Notes under the pieces: generated by a model
Seen by the model: only the letters and a program-made list of their open reading frames with translations
What the model was told of the DNA's origin: nothing
Databases searched by the model: none
Position numbers and translations under genes: made by a program
Source of the DNA: Candidatus Woesearchaeota archaeon
GTDB lineage: Archaea; Nanobdellota; Nanobdellia; Woesearchaeales; UBA11576
Assembly (NCBI GenBank): GCA_019322385.1
Contig: JAHWIS010000011.1
Location: 1 to 8,282, forward strand
Direction of reading: 5' to 3'
DNA: 8,282 nt
Part shown: one piece after another, positions 1-5,929 of the stretch
Position numbering within the stretch: position 1 is the first letter of the stretch
Layout: every line of letters starts with the position of its first letter

Positions 1-2411
1 GCGAATACTTTCTTGAATTTCTCTTTTTTGTTTTTCTTGATGCTTGTATCTGTCTGGTCGATTGTCCCGTTGATTATGAGCGAGCAGCTTGTTATGCTTG
101 AGCCGCCTGTGACATTATACACGAACTTTATCTTGCCGTCTCCGTGCTCTGTATTGTTTTGAGGCCATAATATCTCTATTTCTGGTGTTTCCTCATCTGT
201 AGTGTAGTTGAGCACCAGCATAGGTCTCAGGTTTTCATCTGTATGGTCGCTGCTGTAGAATCTCTTCTCAGTATCTACAGATGCGTTGAAAGGCTCGAGG
301 ATTATCCCGTAATTCGGTTCGCTTCCATCAGCCCACTGCTGGACAATGCTTGTCACATTCCATTCGACCCAGCCATAGCTGTCAGTGAGTGTCACCATGT
401 CTGCTTCATCCTGGAAGTTTGGCATGGTCTTGTAGGTTACATTAGATTCGTCCCAGCTGTCTTTGATGAGGTATGCAGACACATTCACAGCGTTTGCTGG
501 GTTGAGCGGTGATTCATAATGATACAGCCTTAGCATTGCTGATGTGATGTTTGCTCCTGATATGTTCTGGTCAGAGAAGTTCAGCAGTGATTCGAGGGTC
601 TTTCCGGTTACATATCCTGCTGCGAGGAAAGTGCTGTCACCATAGTTCACGTCTTTATCGCTCTTGTTGACATACGCGTCCTTTCCTTCTGTCGCGTTCG
701 GCTGCTGCGTCTCGCCGTATGCAGGATCATCAGGCGTCAGCGTGAATGTGTATTCCTGTCCAGGCACTACATCCTTGAGCTTTATCCAGCTTCCACCGCA
801 TGTCTGCGTGTCGAACTCCCACTCTGCGCACTTGTACAGCGCATTTCCTGTCGATGTGACAGTGACATTTGCGTTTGTGAAGTTGAGCGATGTCGGGTCT
901 ATGGCATAGATCTCGACAAAGCGCGCGAACTCTCCTGTCTCGTTGACATCATCGACCCTGATGAATTCTGTGGTGTTTGCCGCGACATCAACTTCATTCA
1001 TGACTATTGATTTGACAGGATGTGTCCTGTCTGTGAAATTGATATTGACTTTGTATCTTCCTCTTGCGAGCTCTACCTTGTTTTCTTCCCGCACTGCTGC
1101 TCCAACACCGCGGTTCGCTCTTGCCGCTACTGCCTTGCTATTCCTCATGCGGCCTTGATCATCAACAAATTCGACAACAGCTCCGACTGTATTGCCGCGC
1201 GAGTCCTTGATCTCTGGGGCTAATTCCACTGTGTTATTGGTGGCATTGCTCACATTGACCACACTCACATTCTCCTCTTCATCCACAGTCAGGTTCTCGA
1301 CAGAATACGTCACATTTGATATGAATAGCTCTACTCCATAATCCAGCTCAAACTCAAGTGTATATTCATCATCATCAAGTCCGTCTGGAAGTGTGCATGT
1401 CTCTATGCAGATGTCTGAGAACGCTACAACAGGTTTTGTAACGAACCTCACAGGCAATGTCTCATCTGTTCCTACAGAGCTTTCAAAGTATGTATCATCA
1501 CCGATGCTCTGGTTGAGGAACACTACCTGTGCAGTCACTGTATTGTTGTCTGTCGCTCCATACTTGCCGTGGAACACGTAAAGAGGAGCATCCCAGCTCT
1601 CTTCCTCTGGTGAGACTTCAGCAAGCGCGCAGCAGTCTTCAGCGCCATTGCACAGTGTAGTGTCAACATAGTCATCAAGTGACCTTACCAGCCATTTGGT
1701 GCAGAGCTTTGACTCATCGACAGCCCAGCTGAACTCTGTGTCCTCGACAGTCAAGTCAACCACGCCGTTCTCGATATAGGCTACACCGTCATTGTTAACA
1801 TCCCAGTTATCTCCTGAATCATATTCGAGCACTGTTGTTATACTCTTGTCTACTGTAGACTCTGCAACATCTTCAGTCACATCAGTTATGTTTTCAACAG
1901 TGCCGTTGTCAACATTGATCACATATCCTGTGATGGCATGCAGTCCTTTTGACGCGATCACATCCGCGTCAAGCACAAGATATCGTCTGCTGACGCTGAC
2001 AAGATATACTCTTGCATTTCCTTCACCTTTCATCTGGCCGCTCAGCTGCAGTGATCTGAGATTGAACTGCTCTGGATATTCATCAAGCACCAGCGTTGTC
2101 TCCTGCGATTCAGTGATGTTCGCATCGATTGTCTGTGAATAGAAGATGTTGTCTCCTGCAACAAGCCATCCGGTTATTCCGCCGTTGAAAAAGAAGAATC
2201 CTGCAGTGGTCAGTATGATCATCACTGCAACAACAAATTCAGTCTGCAGCAATGGATGCCTTGGCCTTGAATGCCTGCTTATGATGATCTGCTTTGCAGG
2301 CCTGCTCTTTCTTCCAAGCCTCTGGTTCACTTCAGCAAGCTTTGCATTGATCCTATCGACATCACTATTCAAGACCTTTGCACGTTCCTCTTTTCTTCCT
2401 ATACTAAGCAT
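1..2411 (-). CDS. Sequon-rich type II membrane/surface protein with DNRLRE domain, 3' end missing
   Basis: The minus strand is open for 803 codons from ATG 2411 and runs off the left edge without a stop. A basic N-terminus (residues 1-58) precedes one hydrophobic segment (about 59-75, continuing weakly to 84), so the protein is probably anchored with its bulk outside the cell. The exterior part is acidic, beta-rich in style and carries well over 20 N-x-S/T sequons. Visible parts: a DxNxDG metal-loop-like motif at 204-209; a Cys/Trp-rich module at about 237-303 (C237, C254, C260, C261, W273); Cys pairs 335/339 and 528/538; a DNRLRE/CBM96-like domain at about 576-737, with YVNKS..VNYGDS at its start and the hallmark ENLRPMLVLNY at its end; then the start of an Ig-like domain. 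DNRLRE domains are named from archaeal disaggregatase and are thought to bind surface carbohydrate; binding here is inferred. The start overlaps the upstream HTH gene by 8 nt, suggesting coupled translation. Confidence 0.85.
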   Translation of the reverse strand, partial: MLSIGRKEERAKVLNSDVDRINAKLAEVNQRLGRKSRPAKQIIISRHSRPRHPLLQTEFVVAVMIILTTAGFFFFNGGITGWLVAGDNIFYSQTIDANITESQETTLVLDEYPEQFNLRSLQLSGQMKGEGNARVYLVSVSRRYLVLDADVIASKGLHAITGYVINVDNGTVENITDVTEDVAESTVDKSITTVLEYDSGDNWDVNNDGVAYIENGVVDLTVEDTEFSWAVDESKLCTKWLVRSLDDYVDTTLCNGAEDCCALAEVSPEEESWDAPLYVFHGKYGATDNNTVTAQVVFLNQSIGDDTYFESSVGTDETLPVRFVTKPVVAFSDICIETCTLPDGLDDDEYTLEFELDYGVELFISNVTYSVENLTVDEEENVSVVNVSNATNNTVELAPEIKDSRGNTVGAVVEFVDDQGRMRNSKAVAARANRGVGAAVREENKVELARGRYKVNINFTDRTHPVKSIVMNEVDVAANTTEFIRVDDVNETGEFARFVEIYAIDPTSLNFTNANVTVTSTGNALYKCAEWEFDTQTCGGSWIKLKDVVPGQEYTFTLTPDDPAYGETQQPNATEGKDAYVNKSDKDVNYGDSTFLAAGYVTGKTLESLLNFSDQNISGANITSAMLRLYHYESPLNPANAVNVSAYLIKDSWDESNVTYKTMPNFQDEADMVTLTDSYGWVEWNVTSIVQQWADGSEPNYGIILEPFNASVDTEKRFYSSDHTDENLRPMLVLNYTTDEETPEIEILWPQNNTEHGDGKIKFVYNVTGGSSITSCSLIINGTIDQTDTSIKKNKKEKFKKVF

Positions 2412-2862
2412 TTGCTGATACATTCCTCTTCTTCTTTGTCCGCACATAGACTGTTGAGACAGTCTTGTCTGACCTGTTGAGTATGATTGCGATCTGGTGG
2501 TTCGTGAGTCTGTCTACGTCTCGCAGGTACTCGACAACCACCTCTAGTATCGACAGGGAACGGTCCTTTACAACAGAAAGCGGTATCTGCACAACAGGTG
2601 CTTTCTTGACAGCAGGTTCTTTCTCAACCCGTTTCTTGCTCGCCCTGTCATACAATGTCCAGATGTTTCGTTCATCCCTGTTCGTGAGTTCAGCTATCTC
2701 ATGGTATGTGAGCCTGAGGCTGTTCTTGAGATATTCGACAAGCGATTCAAGAAAACTTAACGACCTGTCGCAGAATATTGTGCTGGGTATGATTATATTG
2801 AATTCAGAAATACCTTCTTTTCCTGTGAAATTAAAGCCGCTAGAGACGGCTTTTTCTGTCAT
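2404..2862 (-). CDS. Tandem helix-turn-helix protein, putative transcription regulator
   Basis: This 152-residue protein is built from two copies of one unit, residues 25-78 and 93-146. They align without gaps over 54 positions with 27 identities. Each copy reads IP..., DRSLS.LE..VEYL, RLT.H.IA...NR, then T.Y.R..KKR, which looks like a sigma-70 region 4-like HTH ending in a basic cluster. A lysine-rich linker (79-92) joins them. DNA binding is inferred from the fold; no ligand-binding domain is visible. The ATG is preceded by GAGG at 8 nt spacing. A TATA box lies upstream at 2919-2926 and a cluster of 16-bp elements lies around it, so autoregulation is plausible. Its stop codon lies inside the start of the surface-protein gene (ATGCTTAG), so the two genes form an operon. 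It could also be an RNA-binding or architectural protein, but regulator is the best reading. Confidence 0.82.
   Translation of the reverse strand: MTEKAVSSGFNFTGKEGISEFNIIIPSTIFCDRSLSFLESLVEYLKNSLRLTYHEIAELTNRDERNIWTLYDRASKKRVEKEPAVKKAPVVQIPLSVVKDRSLSILEVVVEYLRDVDRLTNHQIAIILNRSDKTVSTVYVRTKKKRNVSANA
2833..2853. other. Perfect 7-bp hairpin inside the 5' end of the HTH gene
   Basis: AAAGCCG and CGGCTTT pair perfectly around a 7-nt loop. In the minus-strand mRNA this stem starts about 9 nt after the first base of the HTH start codon, where it could hinder initiation or affect mRNA stability. Read on the plus strand, the same stem ends in a run of five T, like a weak intrinsic terminator for antisense transcription. 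The structure is seen directly; any function is inference. Confidence 0.45.
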
Positions 2863-2898
2863 CTGTGCTGCCTCTTTTTTGTGTTATATCTGGAGTTA

Positions 2899-2913
2899 TC
2901 CTACTATGTGTGT
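2899..2913. promoter_or_regulatory. Operator-like repeat copy between TATA box and predicted transcript start
   Basis: This copy, TCCTACTATGTGTGT on the plus strand, starts six bases downstream of the TATA box of the HTH operon and ends at about the predicted transcript start. A protein bound here would block RNA polymerase, so it is placed as a repressor operator. The obvious candidate binder is the tandem HTH protein whose gene starts 37 nt away; this is not shown by the sequence. Confidence 0.5.
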
Positions 2914-2918
2914 CTTAT

Positions 2919-2926
2919 TATATAAA
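2919..2926 (-). promoter_or_regulatory. TATA box of the HTH-surface protein operon
   Basis: On the minus strand the segment reads TTTATATA, preceded by GCTT, a good archaeal TATA box. Transcription should start about 25 nt downstream, near 2897, giving a leader of about 35 nt that contains the GAGG ribosome binding site of the HTH gene. Confidence 0.65.
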
Positions 2927-3136
2927 AAGCTTTCTATCTGTGTACTACTATGTATGTATTCTTACTATGTATGTGTAGTTTGGTGACTATTAGGGGTGGC
3001 TTGTCACTAGTGTTAACCTATTTTTGCATAGCTGTTTGTTATTCGTTCAAAAAAAGAAATCGTATATTTCCTACTATGTGTGTATTATCACAAAATTTAG
3101 GTGTTATTATTCCTACTATGTGTGTATAAATTATCG

Positions 3137-3144
3137 AAAAAAAA
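3137..3144 (-). terminator. Oligo-T terminator candidate after the SpoIIM-family gene
   Basis: The minus strand has eight consecutive T about 70 nt after the SpoIIM-family stop codon. A second run of seven T follows at 3049-3055. Archaeal transcription commonly ends at such oligo-T tracts without a stable hairpin. In AT-rich intergenic DNA this can also arise by chance. Confidence 0.4.
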
Positions 3145-3214
3145 CTCATCCTACTATGTGTGTAAATACCTTTAGAATGTCTGTATATGTATAATTCTGC
3201 AGAATAGATTTAAC

Positions 3215-4057
3215 TCATACAATCAATGGTGACACAAAAACCTCTATCAATGCTGCGATGAACAGCAGCACCAGAGAAACAGCAACAATGTCTACTGAGT
3301 CAAGCAAAGCCTTCTTGAACTCATGCGTCCCAAAGTCATGCCGTATGACTGCAATTGATATTATGCCGCCAGCAAGCCCTCCGATAAAATATGCAATTAT
3401 TTCGATAACGCCATGCGTCATGTATTTCAGCACGCCAAGCGATATCACATGGAAATAGGATGCAAACCCGGAACTGAGATGTTCTAGTATGTTGTTCCTT
3501 ATGAACGTGCCTATTGCCGCAGCAACAACCGAGGCGTTCCAAGTCAGGATGAATATAGCGCCAGCGCCAAAAAAGAAAGACAGGATAAAGCAGAAGATCA
3601 GTATCTTGAGGTTGTTCATGAGTACGCCGCTTAGTTTGCCGAACTCTACTACCAGGTTCCCTGTTGGCGTATTTGTTGTTATCTGTGTTATAGTATCTAT
3701 CTGGACACTGAACACATCCTGTACAGTATTGCTCGGCAGGATCGTGAACCATATAAGGAATGCTGCGACAAAGCCCAAGAACAGGAATGTGAATGCAGTC
3801 ACTGCCTTGCCATGCTCCTTGATCAGCCAATACTCCTTCTTCTCAAGGTCATCCTTTTTGGCTTCAGTGAGTATTGTATTATAGATCAATGGCACAGAGC
3901 AGATAGCGGTCAGGGTTACCATCACTATGCTGACATATTCCCTGAACACCCAATAGCTGAGCAAGAACGCGACTGTTGCATAGACTACTCCGAGGAAGAA
4001 CAGATCCCAGGGTTTTTTCTCCGCTTTTTTCGGGTTCAGTAATGACTCTAGAACCAT
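3215..4057 (-). CDS. SpoIIM/DUF95-family integral membrane protein
   Basis: The 280-residue protein has about six to seven membrane segments: near 19-37, 42-62, 85-106, 151-173, 195-212, 216-237 and 255-278. The C-terminal half fits the SpoIIM/DUF95 family: a NNLKI entry to a glycine-containing helix (FFFGAGAIF, about 162-170), then N174, and a late MTHGVIEI helix with conserved His215 and Glu219 (about 213-220). In Bacillus, SpoIIM works with SpoIID and SpoIIP in engulfment. Archaea lack that process, and the role of their homologs, which are common in DPANN genomes, is unknown. The ATG was chosen because a TATA box lies about 29 nt upstream and no Shine-Dalgarno sequence is seen, so the transcript is probably leaderless. 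It has its own promoter and is separated from the HTH gene by 352 nt, so the two are probably transcribed separately. Confidence 0.85.
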   Translation of the reverse strand: MVLESLLNPKKAEKKPWDLFFLGVVYATVAFLLSYWVFREYVSIVMVTLTAICSVPLIYNTILTEAKKDDLEKKEYWLIKEHGKAVTAFTFLFLGFVAAFLIWFTILPSNTVQDVFSVQIDTITQITTNTPTGNLVVEFGKLSGVLMNNLKILIFCFILSFFFGAGAIFILTWNASVVAAAIGTFIRNNILEHLSSGFASYFHVISLGVLKYMTHGVIEIIAYFIGGLAGGIISIAVIRHDFGTHEFKKALLDSVDIVAVSLVLLFIAALIEVFVSPLIV

Positions 4058-4082
4058 TATAATAGTACACTGTCTAATAGTG

Positions 4083-4090
4083 TTTAAATA
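4083..4090 (-). promoter_or_regulatory. TATA box of the SpoIIM-family gene
   Basis: The minus strand reads TATTTAAA here, following an A-rich stretch. Its centre lies about 29 nt before the ATG at 4057, so the predicted transcript start falls on or within a few bases of the start codon. That points to a leaderless mRNA, common in archaea. Confidence 0.6.
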
Positions 4091-4189
4091 GTTTTTGCTT
4101 GCTGACGCTGGAAATGCACTCTTGAGAAATATTCTAGTCTAAGAAGAAGCTCTAGCTATGATCTCTTTTGTCGCTCTTATCGATAGCAG

Positions 4190-4339
4190 TCAGTTCGGTC
4201 TTGAAAGGTCCATAGGGTCAAGGTCGTAGTCATTCATCACTATTTCCCTGATGATCTCAACCTGTGCCTTTGATTTCGGCAGGGTATACCTGTATCTTTC
4301 CCACTCAATATCAGGGCTGAATCCTTTTCGGACATGCAT
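4190..4339 (-). CDS. Small hypothetical protein, 49 aa
   Basis: I do not recognise this protein. From ATG 4339 it has 49 residues: a basic, aromatic start (MHVRKG.., IEWERYRYTL at 11-20), a likely helix (KSKAQVEIIREIV at about 22-34) and an acidic end (NDYDLDPMDL). It has no membrane segment, signal peptide or cysteines. GGGGGT lies 6 nt before the ATG and a good TATA box stands at 4426-4434, which supports a real gene with a leader of about 65 nt. A TTG at 4387 in the same frame would give 65 residues, but the added part reads less like protein. It lies upstream of the SpoIIM-family gene in the same direction but that gene has its own promoter. It could be a chance reading frame. Confidence 0.5.
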   Translation of the reverse strand: MHVRKGFSPDIEWERYRYTLPKSKAQVEIIREIVMNDYDLDPMDLSRPN

Positions 4340-4425
4340 TGCATTACCCCCGAGAGTGTGGCGAATACATAAACCAATACCGCCCAAACTCCCCCAGAAT
4401 CTACTATATGATTATGTCAGAACGG

Positions 4426-4434
4426 ATATTTAAA
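4426..4434 (-). promoter_or_regulatory. TATA box for the small minus-strand gene
   Basis: The minus strand reads ATTTAAATA, a good archaeal TATA sequence. The predicted start is near 4404. CTACTAT at 4401-4407, close to this start, matches the core of the repeat array near the HTH gene, but the rest of the 16-mer is not conserved. Confidence 0.5.
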
Positions 4435-4439
4435 TGTTG

Positions 4440-4686
4440 CTAAACCTTGTTTCGCACATTTCAAACACGTAAAAAACACACCTTGCCATTTATTAATCAA
4501 ACCGTGATTCTTACCAAATATATTGCAAAAAAGCCTAACAACTGTTCTTTATTTCAACCAAAACATCAATTTTCGTGATTATTACGCCATGATTATTCCA
4601 TATTTTTCCGTGATTTCTTCATTTTGCACATTGATTTGTTTTTTCTATACCTTTTTTCTCAAAAAACTGTTTTTCACAAGAAAAAG
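4440..4686. other. AT-rich divergent intergenic region with CRTGATT heptamers
   Basis: No gene is seen on either strand. The stretch is much richer in A and T than its surroundings and carries CGTGATT at 4503-4509, 4574-4580 and 4609-4615 plus CATGATT at 4589-4595, all in one direction. Oligo-T tracts occur near 4640 and 4653. It lies between the promoter of the small minus-strand gene and that of the plus-strand protease, so it may hold regulatory sites for either one. Confidence 0.4.
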
Positions 4687-4697
4687 TTTTAAATATT
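4687..4697 (+). promoter_or_regulatory. BRE/TATA promoter of the serine protease gene
   Basis: TTTTAAATATT follows a purine-rich AAAAAG at 4681-4686, matching the archaeal BRE-TATA arrangement. Transcription should begin about 25 nt on, near 4717, giving a leader of roughly 120 nt before the protease ATG. Confidence 0.6.
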
Positions 4698-4775
4698 AAA
4701 AAAAACATACTTATTATCAGGGGTAAGACATAAGAGCATAATTGATTTTCCAGGCAAAATACGGTTTACACTCAT

Positions 4776-4818
4776 GACCAAGGCAACCAGACCTCGCATC
4801 ACGGTTGAATTCTTGGTC
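4776..4818 (+). promoter_or_regulatory. Two-step leader hairpin before the protease gene
   Basis: GACCAAG (4776-4782) pairs with CTTGGTC (4812-4818). Nested inside, CAACC (4784-4788) pairs with GGTTG (4803-4807). The result is 12 base pairs with a small internal loop and a 14-nt apical loop. The stem ends about 8 nt before the GGTG ribosome binding site (4827-4830). It could control translation or protect the mRNA. No known riboswitch is recognised. Confidence 0.5.
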
Positions 4819-4838
4819 TTGTAAAAGGTGAAACAAAA

Positions 4839-5756
4839 ATGGGAAAAAAGACAATTTCAGCGATAGCGGCAGCTATATTCGCGACAACACTCGGAGCCTC
4901 GCAGCAGGGCTGTGTTTCAACAAAAATCACACCAGACCTTCTGCAGGCAATCGATCAGAGATATGAACAAAGAAACAGCACTGTAAGGAACAAGCTTGAT
5001 GACATGCTCGGTTCTGTGCATTGTCTCAGGGTCACTGCAGAATACAAGCTTGAAGGTTCACCAGAAGGTGCAGGGATCAACTCGTATTCAGTGCACGGCT
5101 CTGCATTTGCCTATGCAAAGAAAGACGGCTACACATATATCATTACAAATGCTCACATCGCAACCAGGGAGGATGAGATCAAGGAAAAATTCCCTGTCCT
5201 TAATGCAACTCCTGATGGTGTTGAGGTCAAGATTGAGGAGCGGGTCCATAAGAAGCAGAGCGAAACAGCCAAGATAGTCACGAACAAGTTCGACACAAGG
5301 GATGCAGATGACATAGAGCTGGAGCTGGTTGTTGCAGACAAGGCAAATGATGTCGCGATCCTTAGGACAAAGACAGACCTGCATGTCTCTGACAGATACA
5401 TCCTTGATAAGGATTTCAAGCCAGAGGTGAATGACAAGGTATTGCTTCTCGGCTATCCTGGGAATTATCATCCATTGGCTACAGAAGGGAGGGTATCCCA
5501 CCTCAACTATGTGATATCTAACGGACAGACATTCACGACACTGGATGTCAATAGCGCGTTCGGGAGTTCTGGAAGCCCTTACTTCATCCAGAGGGGAGAC
5601 AAGCTCTACTGGGCAGGGCTCTTCGTAAGGATAATGCCGTACGAGAGGACAAAAGTTCCTCTGTTCGAGCTTGGGATCCCGCTCAATAAATTCGCAGATT
5701 TGCTGGACACTCACCAACCTGTTGTGGAAAAAGAAGCGAAAAAAGAGGGCGAATAG
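4839..5756 (+). CDS. Secreted trypsin-like (HtrA-like) serine protease without PDZ domain
   Basis: The 305-residue protein begins with a signal-like segment (KK, then a hydrophobic run at about 6-20) ending in QQGC25. Cys25 could be a lipid anchor, but the lipobox is not canonical. After a polar, possibly helical stretch (about 30-57) comes a trypsin-fold domain, about 60-290. The catalytic triad can be read: His106 in ITNAHIAT, Asp171 in ANDVAIL, and Ser244 in FGSSGSP, matching the GNSGGP motif. LLLGYPG at 203-208 is typical of HtrA/trypsin_2 proteases. No PDZ domain follows; the tail is short and highly charged. It probably cuts misfolded or specific proteins outside the cytoplasmic membrane. 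The ATG has GGTG 8 nt upstream. It is the first gene of a plus-strand pair with the metallophosphoesterase gene. Confidence 0.85.
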   Translation: MGKKTISAIAAAIFATTLGASQQGCVSTKITPDLLQAIDQRYEQRNSTVRNKLDDMLGSVHCLRVTAEYKLEGSPEGAGINSYSVHGSAFAYAKKDGYTYIITNAHIATREDEIKEKFPVLNATPDGVEVKIEERVHKKQSETAKIVTNKFDTRDADDIELELVVADKANDVAILRTKTDLHVSDRYILDKDFKPEVNDKVLLLGYPGNYHPLATEGRVSHLNYVISNGQTFTTLDVNSAFGSSGSPYFIQRGDKLYWAGLFVRIMPYERTKVPLFELGIPLNKFADLLDTHQPVVEKEAKKEGE

Positions 5757-5929
5757 GGGGTGACTTTCAAAAGAGGTATTCATTGCGGAATCAGGCGGCG
5801 TTGAGCCAGCTTGATCACCGCCAATCATTTTTGTGGGGCCAGGGAGGCGCACTCAACGTTTTGTTCTCCACAGTATCGCCCGGAAAACATCCTCCCGGCC
5901 CTGCACCCATCAATCAAAAAGGTGACATG
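5757..5929 (+). promoter_or_regulatory. Structured intercistronic/leader region before the phosphoesterase gene
   Basis: No clear TATA box is seen, so the region is probably transcribed from the protease promoter. Three inverted repeats stand out. GGCGG (5794-5798) pairs with CCGCC (5818-5822). CGTTGAG (5799-5805) pairs perfectly with CTCAACG (5852-5858). GGGCC-A-GGGAGG (5836-5847) pairs with CCTCCC-GGCCC (5891-5901), 11 bp with one bulged A. The second pairing crosses the third, so it would be a pseudoknot or an alternative fold. The last stem ends 16 nt before the AAAAAGGTGA ribosome binding site (5916-5925). No known riboswitch or tRNA fits. Confidence 0.5.

Larger units (their letters stand above)
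2899..3164. repeat. Array of six direct 15-16 bp repeats (TCCTACTATGTGTGTA)
   Basis: All copies are in the same orientation. Copies at 2899-2913, 3069-3084, 3111-3126 and 3149-3164 share TCCTACTATGTGTGT exactly. Copies at 2943-2958 (TACTACTATGTATGTA) and 2960-2975 (TCTTACTATGTATGTG) are variants. Start-to-start distances are 44, 17, 109, 42 and 38. The core has a small dyad, TAC-N7-GTA. The flanking sequence is AT-rich and not conserved. Three copies crowd the HTH promoter; three lie further upstream, near the end of the SpoIIM-family gene. The arrangement resembles a multi-site operator or iteron cluster. The copies are too short, and the spacing too uneven, for a CRISPR array. Confidence 0.8.

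Noticed and set aside
1792..2142. 116-codon and other plus-strand frames in 243-2418
   Set aside because: They are antisense shadows of the 803-codon surface-protein frame on the minus strand, which is continuous and has a membrane segment and a DNRLRE domain.
2465..2986. 173-codon plus-strand frame across the HTH gene and the repeat array
   Set aside because: It is the complement of the duplicated HTH protein and then reads through the repeat elements. It is serine- and cysteine-rich without a domain.
2899..3164. CRISPR array
   Set aside because: The repeats are only 15-16 bp and the start-to-start distances vary from 17 to 109 nt. There are no regular spacers and no cas genes.
3194..3205. 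Palindrome ATTCTGCAGAAT after the SpoIIM-family stop codon as a terminator
   Set aside because: The stem would be only 4 bp with a 4-nt loop and no T tract follows directly. The oligo-T run at 3137-3144 is a better candidate.
4440..4838. Replication origin in the AT-rich region
   Set aside because: There is no cdc6/orc1 gene, no recognised origin box and no inverted ORB-type repeats. AT-richness alone is not enough.
5088..5852. 254-codon reading frame on the minus strand
   Set aside because: It lies opposite the serine protease, whose catalytic motifs are clear. It has no recognisable domain and is a shadow of that gene's codon pattern.
5835..5901. tRNA-like structure
   Set aside because: The end stem is strong, but there are no D or T arms, no anticodon loop and no TTC motif at the right distances.
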